Shown here: one piece after another, positions 44,383 to 53,088 of the stretch
Position numbering within the stretch: position 1 is the stretch's first letter
Layout: the number at the start of each line of letters is the position of its first letter
NCBI GenBank assembly: GCA_910585615.1
Contig: CAJUFO010000001.1
Span: forward strand, 186,001 to 250,000
Source: an uncultured Acetatifactor sp.
GTDB taxonomy: Bacteria; Bacillota; Clostridia; Lachnospirales; Lachnospiraceae
Direction: 5' to 3'
DNA: 64,000 nt
Translations under genes and position numbers: made by a program
Notes under the pieces: model-generated
What the model saw: the letters and a program-made list of their open reading frames with translations, nothing else
Database searches by the model: none
Told to the model about the DNA's origin: nothing

Positions 44383-45677
44383 TAGATGTATTTGGAATCA
44401 GGGATTTTACTTTTCCGAAAGGTTTCTTATGGGGGAGCGCTACGGCAGCCCACCAGATTGAGGGAGACAATATACATTCTTCAAGCTGGCATAATGAGCA
44501 GGAGAGGGCGAAAAGGGAGAAGGAAAGCGGGAAAAAGGATCCGTATTTTGAAGTGTCCGGAATGGCCTGCGACCATTATAACCGGTATCCAGAGGACATA
44601 CAGCTTCTGAGCGACCTGGGGCACAGGGCCTTCCGCCTGGGGGTGGAGTGGGCGCGTATCGAGCCGGAGGAGGGACATTTTGAGGAAAAGGAGGCGGATC
44701 ACTATGTGCGGGAGCTGTCTCTGTTAAAAGAGAAGGGCATCAGGACATTTGTCACACTGGTCCATTTCAGCGTTCCCCAGTGGTTTGCCGAAAGGGGCGC
44801 ATGGAAGCAGCTGGCCAATTTCAGGTATTTTGAGCGGTACCTGAAATATATTCTGCCGCGAATCAGCCCCTATGTGGACTTTTGGAATGTATTTAATGAG
44901 TTCAATCTGGGGCTGTCGCAGGAGGCAATCATAAACAAATTCAATCAGGTGATTTTCCACGCCCGGGGATATCATCTGATCAGACAGTATTCCCGGAACC
45001 CTGTGAGCAGCGCCCATGCGCTGGTACAGTACTGCGGGAAGCGCCAGAATGACCGCTTCGACCGGGCCATGCAGGAATATAAGGACGTGGTGGATCATGA
45101 GTTCTTCTTCCATGCCATCCGTACAGGGGAACTGGTAGTGCCGGGACATGACGACATTATCGACAGGGAAATAAAGGATACCTGCGATTACTGGTCCATC
45201 AATCTCTATACGCGGGAGATAGTGGATGCGAGAAAGGCGGATCTGTCAGGCGGGCGCTATCCTTTTACCCGTACCCGGATGCTGCCGATGGATTTCTATC
45301 TGGAGGAGTTCTATCCGGAATGCATGTACCACAACCTGACCCGGCTGGCAGACAGACCGGTATATATCACAGAGAACGGCTGCTGCTGTATGGACGACCG
45401 GTTCAGGATCGTGTATCTGGTGGAGTACCTGTGTGCCCTGAGCGAGGCCATCTGTGCGGGCGTGGACGTAAGGGGGTACTTGTACTGGTCTCTTCTGGAC
45501 AATTATGAGTGGGGCTCCTATGTTCCCAGATTTGGCTTGGTGGATGTGGACCGCAGCGGGGATTTGCGGCGGACGCCAAAGCCCAGCGCATATCTATATA
45601 AAGAGATTATAGAAAATAACGGCTACCGAAGAGAGATGTTGGATAAGTACCTTAAGGAGATGCCAAGAGTGCTTTAG
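44379..45677 (+). CDS. GH1 family beta-glucosidase/glycosidase
   Basis: 432 residues, slightly short for GH1 (usually 440-480). Hallmarks are FPKGFLWGSATAAHQIEG at the N-terminus, the acid/base Glu in FWNVFNEF (normally NEP, so the Pro is changed to Phe) and the nucleophile in YITENG near residue 330. The C-terminal GYLYWSLLDNYEWG is conserved. It hydrolyses a beta-linked glucoside or related sugar in the cytoplasm after uptake by the upstream transporter. It starts in an ATGA overlap with the regulator. Confidence 0.9.
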   Translation: MIDVFGIRDFTFPKGFLWGSATAAHQIEGDNIHSSSWHNEQERAKREKESGKKDPYFEVSGMACDHYNRYPEDIQLLSDLGHRAFRLGVEWARIEPEEGHFEEKEADHYVRELSLLKEKGIRTFVTLVHFSVPQWFAERGAWKQLANFRYFERYLKYILPRISPYVDFWNVFNEFNLGLSQEAIINKFNQVIFHARGYHLIRQYSRNPVSSAHALVQYCGKRQNDRFDRAMQEYKDVVDHEFFFHAIRTGELVVPGHDDIIDREIKDTCDYWSINLYTREIVDARKADLSGGRYPFTRTRMLPMDFYLEEFYPECMYHNLTRLADRPVYITENGCCCMDDRFRIVYLVEYLCALSEAICAGVDVRGYLYWSLLDNYEWGSYVPRFGLVDVDRSGDLRRTPKPSAYLYKEIIENNGYRREMLDKYLKEMPRVL

Positions 45678-45826
45678 GAGGATAGGGTTGCCCGGCCCGA
45701 TGTCTGTTTCCGGCGGTTACAGGAATCCTATATAAAAACAATATGAAAGCTCAAGTCCCTGGCGGCGCGCTGGAGAATGGGAGAGCAGCCTCAAATGAGA
45801 GAAAAGCTGGAAACTTTGCCATAAAG

Positions 45827-45872
45827 CAAAAAGCTCCCATCCCTTGAAGACCGTAGGAACCTGAGCTTTTTT
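45827..45872 (+). terminator. operon terminator with T run
   Basis: CAAAAAGCTC (45827-45836) pairs with GAGCTTTTTTG (45863-45873), with a 26-base loop and a run of six T within the right arm. It lies next to the tRNA fragment. Confidence 0.5.
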
Positions 45873-45879
45873 GCAATAG

Positions 45880-45926
45880 TCGGCGCGACAAGATTTGAAC
45901 TTGCGACCTCTGCGTCCCGAACGCAG
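45880..45926 (-). tRNA. 3' half of tRNA-Pro(CGG), attachment-site scar
   Basis: On the minus strand CTGCG-TTCGGGA-CGCAG forms a perfect anticodon arm with anticodon CGG (proline). A 5-base variable loop, a T arm (GCAAG-TTCAAAT-CTTGT) and the acceptor 3' strand CGCGCCG plus discriminator A follow. The 5' acceptor strand and D arm are absent: unrelated sequence precedes the anticodon stem. This is what an element integrating into the 3' half of a tRNA leaves at its far end. By orientation the element extends to the right of this point. It is a partial, non-functional tRNA. Confidence 0.85.
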
Positions 45927-46047
45927 CAGGGGAGGTGGATTCTGTTGCCGGATAAATGCGCTCAGTGCTGAAAAGTCCGCTGATTTCAAGGGTTTTACGG
46001 GCATATGGAAAAATGTGTCGCAACGAAAAGATTATTTTGTTTTGTGG

Positions 46048-46082
46048 TTTTGTAGAACATTTTGTAGAACGCTTTGTAGAGC
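46048..46082. repeat. three 12-bp direct repeats near the element end
   Basis: TTTTGTAGAAC occurs at 46048-46058 and 46060-46070, and CTTTGTAGAGC at 46072-46082, spaced exactly 12 bases apart. They lie between the tRNA scar and the excisionase-like gene, a usual place for integrase or excisionase arm sites. Confidence 0.5.
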
Positions 46083-46129
46083 AGGTGCCAGTAAAGACAA
46101 TGAAAATATGGACAAGGGAGTGCTTGAAT

Positions 46130-46342
46130 ATGGATGGATATAAAGATTACCGTCAGGCGGAAGTGCTGACGGCCCGGGAAGTCCAGGAGATTTTGAAGGT
46201 CGGAAACAAGACTGTTTACCGCCTGTTCGCTGGCGACTGCCCATTCCGGGTCGTCAAGGTGCCCGGAGGATACCGGATTCACGCCAGATCATTCTTTGAG
46301 TGGCTGGATGGGAGGGAAGCTTCGCAGACAGGGAGCGCATAA
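46130..46342 (+). CDS. excisionase-like helix-turn-helix protein
   Basis: 70 residues with the MerR-like winged HTH_17 pattern of excisionases (VLTAREVQEILKVGNKTVYR, then GGYRIHARSFFEWL). GGGAG lies about 9 bases before the ATG at 46130. Near the tRNA scar and the 12-bp repeats it would direct excision of the element. No integrase gene is seen at this end; it may lie at the other end beyond the window or be lost. Confidence 0.75.
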   Translation: MDGYKDYRQAEVLTAREVQEILKVGNKTVYRLFAGDCPFRVVKVPGGYRIHARSFFEWLDGREASQTGSA

Positions 46343-46797
46343 CAGACTCTAATTTTACCGTTTTTGGAAAGGTGCCGAAGAAATATCATATCGAATGCGA
46401 AAGCGAGAACAGTTTTCCGGAGTATAATAGTGATGAGCAGAAGTTAGAAGAATTAAAGACGGAGTATAAGGTTATCCTGCAAAGGCTTGACGAATTGGAA
46501 GGGCAGGGAGTGATTGGGGCATTTGACAAGCGGACAATCATAGAGCTTTCCGGCGATGTGATTAAAGAGATTGCGCAGAAGTATAAGAATGTGCAGAAAG
46601 GCGTAGGTGATATGATGCGAGGAGCATTGATTGAAACAACTTCAAGAAAACTAAAAAATGAAGCAGAAAACGAAACAAAAAGGAAAACCGCACTTAGGAT
46701 GTTGAAAATGGGAAAGCTGACAATCGCGGAAATCGCGGAATGTTCTGATCTCAGCGTGGAAGAGGTAGAGCGGCTTGCCGGACTCCAAACAGTGTAA
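46300..46797 (+). pseudogene. C-terminal fragment of an Rpn-type nuclease
   Basis: The frame opens inside the excisionase gene without a ribosome site. Its last part (residues about 110-165, TALRMLKMGKLTIAEIAECSDLSVEEVERLAGL) closely parallels the C-terminal motif of the complete Rpn-type protein encoded next. The PD-(D/E)XK core is missing. The middle is coiled and charged. It is most likely a degraded duplicate. Confidence 0.55.
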
Positions 46798-46913
46798 GAC
46801 AACAAATTGGAGAGTCTAATCTGCAATGTATACTGCACATACTGGAAAGGAAGTTGAGATTGAAAAAGAAACACGCTCATGGTATGATAGTGAATGAAAA
46901 GGTAGGTGACGTA

Positions 46914-47762
46914 ATGGCTACAGACAACCAGAAAGCATTAAAAAGAAAAGAGACCCTGAAAGCAATCAGTGAGATGTGCCTTTTGGATGATAACCTGATG
47001 ACGCTTGTATTTGACAGGAACATTGAGGCGACAGAGCTGCTGCTGAACATCATCCTGCAGAGAAGCGATTTAAAGGTGCTGGAAGTGGTCGGGCAGAGGG
47101 AATATAAGAATCCGATGTCAGGAGGACGTTCCATTACCATAGATATTTATGCGGTGGATGGGAATGATAAGGTCTATGATGTGGAGGTTCAGCGTGCGCC
47201 GGAAGGAGCAGACCCGCACAGGGCGAGGTTCCATAGCAGCATGGTTGACACAAAAATGCTGAAAGCCGGGCAGGAATTTAAAGAAATCCATGATTCCTAC
47301 GTGATATTCATAACAGCAAGCGATGTCATGGGAGCGGGGCATTCATTGTATCATGTCAATCGAATCGTCGAAGAGACGGGGACACATTTTGGGGACGGTT
47401 CCCATATCATATACGTGAATGGCAGCTATAAGGACGACAATGATCCCGTTGGAAGGCTGATGCATGATTTTAGATGTTTGAGTTCTGTGGATATGTTCTA
47501 TCCGGCATTGGCAAAACAGGTGAAGTATTTTAAGGAGACGGAAGGAGGCCAGGAGATTATGGGTCAGTTATTTGAGGATTTGGTAGTGAAGTGGGGAGAA
47601 GTAAGAGCGAAAGAAATAGTGGAGGAAAGGGCACTGGAAGAGAAAAAGGCATCTGCCCGCCGTATGATTGCGAGAGGGAAACTAACCCTTGAGGAAATTG
47701 CTGAAGATTCAGACTTGCCGATTGAGGTTGTCAGGGATTTGGCTGGCCTGCAGTTGGCATAA
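46914..47762 (+). CDS. Rpn/PD-(D/E)XK nuclease family transposase-like protein
   Basis: 282 residues from ATG 46914, preceded by AAGGTAGGTG. The core matches recombination-promoting nucleases (Rpn/YhgA-like): DDNLMTLVFDRN, then ITIDIYAVDGNDKVYDVEVQ, where Asp and the E-x-Q pattern form the PD-(D/E)XK site. The C-terminal motif (RMIARGKLTLEEIAEDSDLP) is typical. These proteins nick DNA and raise recombination in known relatives; they are found in mobile regions. A truncated copy precedes it. Confidence 0.8.
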   Translation: MATDNQKALKRKETLKAISEMCLLDDNLMTLVFDRNIEATELLLNIILQRSDLKVLEVVGQREYKNPMSGGRSITIDIYAVDGNDKVYDVEVQRAPEGADPHRARFHSSMVDTKMLKAGQEFKEIHDSYVIFITASDVMGAGHSLYHVNRIVEETGTHFGDGSHIIYVNGSYKDDNDPVGRLMHDFRCLSSVDMFYPALAKQVKYFKETEGGQEIMGQLFEDLVVKWGEVRAKEIVEERALEEKKASARRMIARGKLTLEEIAEDSDLPIEVVRDLAGLQLA

Positions 47763-47780
47763 ATTCAAAAAAGCAGAAAG

Positions 47781-47822
47781 AGAACTCCGACGATAGACGC
47801 CGGAGTTCTTTAAGGATTTTTC
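47781..47822 (+). terminator. Rpn gene terminator
   Basis: AGAACTCCG (47781-47789) pairs perfectly with CGGAGTTCT (47801-47809), followed by TTAAGGATTTTTCT. Confidence 0.75.
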
Positions 47823-47869
47823 TGCTTGCCAATTCTCGGCCTTTGTGCTACCATGTATTTGTTACCAAA

Positions 47870-47904
47870 ACAATAGAATCCACGCTTCGCGAGTCTTCTA
47901 TTGT
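47870..47904. other. 9-bp hairpin in the stretch before rtcB
   Basis: ACAATAGAA (47870-47878) pairs with TTCTATTGT (47896-47904); a GC-rich inner segment can also pair. No T run follows. It stands alone in a 380-base stretch with no convincing gene. Confidence 0.35.
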
Positions 47905-47948
47905 CATGAATAAGAGGAAATAAAGGGTTTATGAAAGGAGGGCCTACC

Positions 47949-48029
47949 ATGCAGGATAACAGACAATATCAGAACAAAATAGAGGAACTGACAATCAAAG
48001 GTACAGCGTTCCGCAAGTATTATAGATAG
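47949..48029 (+). CDS. possible 26-residue peptide or gene start remnant
   Basis: AAAGGAGGGCC is ideally placed before ATG 47949, but the frame lasts only 26 codons (MQDNRQYQNKIEELTIKGTA and a basic end). It may be a leader peptide or the surviving 5' end of a deleted gene. The strong ribosome site is the main evidence. Confidence 0.3.
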   Translation: MQDNRQYQNKIEELTIKGTAFRKYYR

Positions 48030-48094
48030 TTTTGTCACGATTAGGTTATTCCTGGCATCCAATAAAACTTTTATAAGATATTCTTGCTGTTGCG

Positions 48095-48116
48095 GCACCT
48101 TTGGGGTGCTTTTTTT
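48095..48116 (+). terminator. terminator or attenuator ahead of rtcB
   Basis: GCACC (48095-48099) pairs with GGTGC (48105-48109), followed by seven T. It lies 30 bases before the rtcB start, after the small peptide frame, so it either ends upstream transcription or attenuates the RNA repair operon. Confidence 0.65.
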
Positions 48117-48145
48117 GCGCCCATTTTTAAGGAGACGAAAATCAT

Positions 48146-49273
48146 ATGAAAACAGTAAAAGGCATTTACGCCGAAGCAAAGATATTTACGGACGATGTGG
48201 AGGAGTACGCCCAGGCGCAGGTAAAAATGATATGCGACCACCAGGCGGCGGAGGGCAGCAGGATACGCCTGATGCCGGACATCCATCCCGGCAAGGTGGG
48301 GCCTATCGGCTTATCCATGACCGCTACGGACAAGGTAATCCCCCAGCTTCTGGGCGTGGACATTGGCTGTGGCATGACCTGTGTAAAGCTGAACAAGGAT
48401 AATGTAGAGTTCCAGAAGCTGGATCGGGTCATCCGGGAGAACGTGCCGTCGGGGTTCGCCATAAGGAAAGAGCCGCACCATATGGCGGCGGAATTTCCCT
48501 ATGAAAAGCTCCACTGCGCCAGGCATGTCAACAGGCCGAAAGCGGAGCGGAGCCTGGGCACCCTTGGCGGCGGCAACCATTTCCTGGAGCTCGATAGGGG
48601 AGAGGACGGAGGCCTGCACCTGGTGGTGCACACGGGCAGCAGGCATCTGGGGGAAGAGGTGGCGGAGCATTATACGAAGCTTGCCTATGCATCCCTGAAG
48701 GAGCAGGGGCTGGAGGTGCCCTATTACATGAGCTATCTGGAGGGGGACGAAAAGGAAAACTACACGGAGGATGTACAGACCGTTCAGGACTATGCCGAGC
48801 TGAACAGACAGGTCATCGTCAGGGAAATCCTGAAAGGAATGAAATGGAAGGCGGTGGAGCAGTTCTCGGTGGCGCATAATTATCTGGATGCTTCCGGGAT
48901 GCTCCGCAAGGGGGCCATCGCCGCCGAAGCGGGAGTTCAGGTAATCATTCCAGCGAACATGCGGGACGGCATGATTCTGGGCATCGGGCTGGGCAATGAG
49001 GACTGGAACTGCTCAGCACCCCACGGCTCCGGCAGGAGATTGAAGCGGGAGGACGTAAAAAGCCGTCATACCGTGTCGGACTTCAAAAAAGAAATGAAGG
49101 GCATCTACAGTAGCTGCGTAGGGGCGGACACGTTGGACGAGGCGCCTTTTGCCTACCGCTCCCTTGCGGAGATTGCCGAGCGGATCAGGGATACCGTCCA
49201 GATAACGGAAATCCTGAAGCCGGTCTATAATTACAAGGCCGGGAGCAAGGAGCAGCTGCGGAGTAAATCCTGA
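48146..49273 (+). CDS. rtcB: RtcB family RNA ligase (RtcB2, PrfH-associated)
   Basis: 375 residues, the compact form of RtcB. Metal- and GTP-site motifs are DIHPGKVGPIG, GVDIGCGMTC (first metal Cys), GTLGGGNHFLE, HTGSRHLG and the guanylylated His region SAPHGSGRR. RtcB joins 2',3'-cyclic phosphate or 3'-phosphate RNA ends to 5'-OH ends. The paired release-factor-like PrfH gene follows 102 bases downstream. Published work on RtcB2-PrfH pairs supports repair and rescue of ribosomes cut at the 16S rRNA decoding centre. This copy lies in the tRNA-Pro island. Confidence 0.92.
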   Translation: MKTVKGIYAEAKIFTDDVEEYAQAQVKMICDHQAAEGSRIRLMPDIHPGKVGPIGLSMTATDKVIPQLLGVDIGCGMTCVKLNKDNVEFQKLDRVIRENVPSGFAIRKEPHHMAAEFPYEKLHCARHVNRPKAERSLGTLGGGNHFLELDRGEDGGLHLVVHTGSRHLGEEVAEHYTKLAYASLKEQGLEVPYYMSYLEGDEKENYTEDVQTVQDYAELNRQVIVREILKGMKWKAVEQFSVAHNYLDASGMLRKGAIAAEAGVQVIIPANMRDGMILGIGLGNEDWNCSAPHGSGRRLKREDVKSRHTVSDFKKEMKGIYSSCVGADTLDEAPFAYRSLAEIAERIRDTVQITEILKPVYNYKAGSKEQLRSKS

Positions 49274-49375
49274 AATCATTGTATGTGAAATGCAGGAAAT
49301 TAAAATAGATAGCAGCATTTGACCATACATGAAAAGGAATCATGCAATGAAATGAAAATTGAGAGGTAGAAATTT

Positions 49376-50011
49376 ATGATAGTTCAGATTAGCGCAGGAC
49401 AGGGGCCCTCCGAATGCCAGCTGGCGGTGGCGAAGCTGTTCGAGGCGCTTAAAAGGGAATATGGGGATTTAGAAACCCTGTCAGAGACCAAAGGCCATGA
49501 GAGGGGCTGCCTGGATTCCATCCGTTTCCGGACGGAGCAGGACTTAAGTGGCCTGGAGGGAACGGTGCTGTGGATCTGCAGGAGTCCCTTTCGCAGGAAC
49601 CATAAAAGGAAGAACTGGTATGTGGACGTGAGCATCATCCCGGAGGCAGGTCAGGTGGCGACAGATGGGGAATACCGCATCGAGAAGTTCCACTGCGGCG
49701 GGAAGGGAGGACAGAACGTGAACAAGGTGGAGACCGGCGTGCGGGTCATCCACATCCCTACCGGAACCGTGACCCAGTCCACAGAGGAGAGGAGCCAGTT
49801 CCAGAATAAGCGCAGGGCCATGGAGCGGATGCGGGAGAAGCTTGCCATCCTACAGCAGGAGCAGCGGGAACGGCAGGCGGGAGCCGCGTGGATGGAGCAC
49901 TACCGCATCGTCAGGGGGAACCCGGTGCGGACTTATGAAGGGGAGCGGTTCCTGTTGAAAGAGAGAAAGGATGGCGATGCAGGACAGGCGGCTCCGTCAG
50001 GAAGCGCCTGA
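49376..50011 (+). CDS. prfH: peptide chain release factor-like protein PrfH
   Basis: 211 residues, with only the catalytic half of a class-I release factor. The peptidyl-hydrolysis motif GGKGGQNVNKVETGVR is intact at about residue 108. The stop-codon recognition domain is lacking, so it should release peptides from damaged or stalled ribosomes, not at normal stop codons. GAGAGGTAG precedes ATG 49376. It is partner of the RtcB gene upstream. Confidence 0.9.
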   Translation: MIVQISAGQGPSECQLAVAKLFEALKREYGDLETLSETKGHERGCLDSIRFRTEQDLSGLEGTVLWICRSPFRRNHKRKNWYVDVSIIPEAGQVATDGEYRIEKFHCGGKGGQNVNKVETGVRVIHIPTGTVTQSTEERSQFQNKRRAMERMREKLAILQQEQRERQAGAAWMEHYRIVRGNPVRTYEGERFLLKERKDGDAGQAAPSGSA

Positions 50012-50205
50012 TTGCCATGAGGGCCGTAAACCCATGGCAACCAGGAATATTTTCTCTGAAGTTATACTTGCTTCCTGTAATACGACAAGCAATCCCTGTG
50101 CCGGGTATGGCACAGGGATTTCCTGCATTCAGCAGAAATCTGCCTCCCTGCATTAAGCCACTTCTGTAATAAACTGTGGGCGCCTGGATTGGGCATGCAG
50201 AGGTC

Positions 50206-50485
50206 TTAGCTCCTTTGTACAGGTATTGTGAACTTGTTTTTTCCCTTATTAGAACGGCATATGTTACATATGGTGGTCTTGGAAACCCCATACTCCTTAG
50301 CCAGACAGAAATAGGAACTGCCAGCATCGTGTTTGCGGATGACTTCGGCTTTTTCATCTGCTGATAAAATGGGAATCCTCCCGGGCTTGTTCCCGCTGGT
50401 TCCATTGATGATGCTTTCCAGCACCTGGACTCTTCTTTCCAGGTCCTGGATTCTTTTTTCGTAGTCTTCATTGATCTACATCCAT
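50206..50485 (-). pseudogene. helix-turn-helix protein with early frameshift
   Basis: From ATG 50485, which has GAGGTGAT just upstream, the frame stops after 5 codons. The next frame carries a coiled-coil (NEDYEKRIQDLERRVQVLES) followed by a resolvase-type helix-turn-helix (LSADEKAEVIRKHDAGSSYF, then CLAKEYGVSKTTICNI). Joining the two needs a single-base shift near codon 4. Most likely a small DNA-binding protein of transposon or plasmid type inactivated by one indel; an internal start near 50424 is possible but lacks a good ribosome site. Confidence 0.5.
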
Positions 50486-50532
50486 ATCACCTCGCTCATA
50501 ATTATATAGGAGCGATTATGAACGGTCAATAT

Positions 50533-50814
50533 CTATCTGTACGGCAGTCGGTTGATGAAATCGACTACATCTTCTTTTTTTATCAGATACCGTCCGTCAA
50601 GTATCATGGCGCGCAGCCGCCCGGATTGGATATGGCCTAATATCCGGTTCTTTCCCATGTGCAGCAATTCCTGCGCCTGTCTTCTCGTCAATAGATCCGG
50701 GTAGTCCTCGAACATATCTCTCCTCTGCCTTTCTGTTATCTTATTATACTCACGAGCGATAAAGTTTGCCCCAGCTTTTAGCATCTGCCGCTCGTGAGTC
50801 GGGTTACTTGGCAA
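50533..50814 (-). CDS. excisionase-type helix-turn-helix protein
   Basis: 93 residues. The C-terminal 55 residues (LLTRRQAQELLHMGKNRILG, then GRYLIKKEDVVDFI) form the HTH_17-type winged helix used by excisionases and small regulators. The N-terminal part is helical and charged. It is encoded on the minus strand beside a second excisionase-like gene, in the region before the Rep gene. It could regulate replication or excision of the element. Confidence 0.65.
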   Translation of the reverse strand: MPSNPTHERQMLKAGANFIAREYNKITERQRRDMFEDYPDLLTRRQAQELLHMGKNRILGHIQSGRLRAMILDGRYLIKKEDVVDFINRLPYR

Positions 50815-50940
50815 ATCTTAATGACCGTTAGTATAGATTGTTGGATGAAAATGGCTCCAAATGGTTGAAATCGGTTGTATATGGAACAACAAGAGCATGC
50901 TGGCCCGCTTCAAGTAATAAGCTGCTTAGACTGGCTTTGG

Positions 50941-51129
50941 TCAGACCGGCGCATTTGTGTCAGTCCTGTTGACATAGTCTGTGAAAGAATCCCTCTCAAT
51001 CCGTAACTGTCTCCCAATCCTTTTTCCTTTGAAATAGTGGTTCTTCAGCAGGAAGTTCCGTATCGTGCTGGTGCTGACTCCTAAAATCTCCGCGGCTTCG
51101 CGGACTGTAATGTATCTGCATTCTGTCAT
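50941..51129 (-). CDS. excisionase-like DNA-binding protein
   Basis: 62 residues, almost entirely one MerR-like helix-turn-helix domain (YITVREAAEILGVSTSTIRN, then GRQLRIERDSFTDYV). AGGAGG precedes the start. It is divergent from the Rep gene, 245 bases away, so it may be the copy-control or excision regulator of that replicon. Confidence 0.7.
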   Translation of the reverse strand: MTECRYITVREAAEILGVSTSTIRNFLLKNHYFKGKRIGRQLRIERDSFTDYVNRTDTNAPV

Positions 51130-51373
51130 GGCGGCCTCCTTTCATTACCCTACTGTTTGCGCAGGAATAGGTATTAATAGAAAGACGCTATCCAAAGCAA
51201 GAGAGCGAATTAGAAGAAAAATTATAATAAGCATAACAATGAGAATAAAAGGAGCAGAGTGCAGATTGCTGCATTCGAGCCAGGAAGTGAACTATGTATG
51301 TTGCAGACAAAGGTCAAAATGAAGAGATGGATGGACAGGCTTTTCATGTAAAGAAACAAGGAGATTGACGGGC

Positions 51374-52519
51374 ATGATGAATCAAAAGAATACAGAACAG
51401 GATAAAATCAAAAATGCGACAGCAGCAAGCGGCAGATATTCTATGCATACGATGTCGTTTGGCGTAATGCTTACTCACAGAGAAGCAAAGGCTATCAGAG
51501 AAAAGCTGGTGGCCTATTGTGAAGCAGAAGGGCTTCGGTATTATGAACGTAAAAATGAATGGGCTGGCACAAAAGAATTGATATTTCCCGGATTTTTAGC
51601 TTATGGATTAAATTCAGTGAAAGTAAAGACGATATCGAAAAATCCTGGAAAGATTTATTTTCTCCAGATTAAAGTGAACCCAAGGATGATGTTCCATAAA
51701 GACTCACATCCGTTCGTCTATATCGCGGATGCGGAAGACGTCAGGAACAGCCTGGACAGGGTGCAGGACTTTTTGGATATGACAGATATCAATGAGATAT
51801 CGAAAGAATGTTTTTATATCCAGAGGATAGATTATTGTGCGAATATCCGTTTGGGGTCAAGATATGAGGTTGAAGAATATATGCGGCTTGTCAGGAAAGG
51901 GCTATGCCCTTATCCTACGACCAGAAAAGAGGAATATAGTGAAACACAGAAGAGGTGGATGCCGACCCGGAACTCATTTACTGTGTGCTGCAAGTCCTAT
52001 GAATTCTCTGTTTATGACAAGCAGAGTCAGATGATGGGAGAAAATGAGAAATATAAGGCTGAGGATATAGCGGAGGCTGAAGGCATTGTCAGGGTAGAAT
52101 TGAGGGTAAAACGCAATAAGGTTCGATATGAAAAGAAGAAATCTGATTGTGAAAGCGAAATAGAGTATTTGATGGATACTGCTGAAATTTCGGAAAGGCT
52201 TTTGGATAAGCATCTGCGGGAGTGCTTCGGGACAGGGTGTTTTGTGAAAGCTTCAAAGGCGGAAGAAATCATATGGGAAAGCCGTTATAAAGATAAGACG
52301 AAAGAGCGTATGTGCAGGATAATCAGAGATACAGCTAAAAATGGCTTACAAAAAGCGAGGCTGCGCTACGAGGAAAAGCATAATAATTTTTGTGATATGA
52401 TGGATAGATTCAATTTCCTTGAGATATCGCCCATTACAATCAGACAGCGGTCAGAAATCGAGTACCTGGACCATCCGATAGGATATATCAAAGACCGGAA
52501 CGCGAACCTACCGAGGTAG
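51374..52519 (+). CDS. rep: plasmid-type replication initiator (rolling-circle-like Rep)
   Basis: 381 residues from ATG 51374, preceded by AAGGAG; TTG 51365 is an alternative. The pattern fits phage and plasmid replication initiators of Firmicutes: SFGVMLTHREAKAIREKL, FYIQRIDYCANI with paired Asp, and TVCCKSYEFSVYDKQSQM, then VELRVKRNKVRYEKK. Base composition is AT-rich relative to neighbours. Its last 17 codons recur at 53331-53380. It implies that the island can replicate or derives from an integrated plasmid. Confidence 0.7.
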   Translation: MMNQKNTEQDKIKNATAASGRYSMHTMSFGVMLTHREAKAIREKLVAYCEAEGLRYYERKNEWAGTKELIFPGFLAYGLNSVKVKTISKNPGKIYFLQIKVNPRMMFHKDSHPFVYIADAEDVRNSLDRVQDFLDMTDINEISKECFYIQRIDYCANIRLGSRYEVEEYMRLVRKGLCPYPTTRKEEYSETQKRWMPTRNSFTVCCKSYEFSVYDKQSQMMGENEKYKAEDIAEAEGIVRVELRVKRNKVRYEKKKSDCESEIEYLMDTAEISERLLDKHLRECFGTGCFVKASKAEEIIWESRYKDKTKERMCRIIRDTAKNGLQKARLRYEEKHNNFCDMMDRFNFLEISPITIRQRSEIEYLDHPIGYIKDRNANLPR

Positions 52520-52617
52520 CAGAGGAATGAAAGCCATATAGGAAAGCGGTCGGAAGCTAATGGACAAAGAAGAAAATGCCAGAACCGATTACTGGCAGAT
52601 GCTGGCATTTGGTGTCG

Positions 52618-52911
52618 TTATGGAGTATCCCGCTTTTCAGAACTGGAATCTGGCAATTTTGAATCATATGCAAGCGGAGGGAAAAAGGACTCAATGGACG
52701 TACCTAAGACAGAAGCCAGGCCGAATAACTCGATATCGGTCACGGTACGCGAGCCGTCCTCTATGCGCGAAATGGAGCCGCGGCATACATATATGGCCAA
52801 AGTCTCAAGCCGTATGGACAGTTCCTTTTGGCTGTATTTCCTTTTCTTTCTGAAATAGCGTACCTGCTGGCCGACAATATTATTCTTCTCTCCATCAATG
52901 ATTCTGGGCAT
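52618..52911 (-). CDS. XRE family transcriptional regulator
   Basis: 97 residues. Residues 12-70 form a Cro/C1 helix-turn-helix (RYFRKKRKYSQKELSIRLET, then RGSISRIEDGSRTVTDIELF). The usual extension follows. It is encoded on the opposite strand between the two Rep 3'-end copies. Likely a repressor of the replicon or of the divergent membrane-protein gene at 53089. Confidence 0.75.
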   Translation of the reverse strand: MPRIIDGEKNNIVGQQVRYFRKKRKYSQKELSIRLETLAIYVCRGSISRIEDGSRTVTDIELFGLASVLGTSIESFFPPLAYDSKLPDSSSEKRDTP

Positions 52912-53088
52912 ACGAACCGACTCCCTTCTCTAAAATAAGAAATGACAAAATGTCTTGTAATGAGACAAAAAGTATGGTATCATATGCCGTGATGAAACCT
53001 GTCCTATTACAGGACAAGGCGAAAATAAAGTTGCTTTTGAGGGAGCAGGCGTATCAAGGGCAGCTTATGGCATGGGGAGGTTGGGGAT

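Noticed and set aside
45751..46023. Minus-strand open frame over the tRNA fragment
   Set aside because: It runs through the tRNA-Pro remnant and a terminator, so it is not a gene.
45678..46129. A complete tRNA-Pro gene
   Set aside because: D arm and 5' acceptor strand are missing; only the anticodon arm to the 3' end is present.
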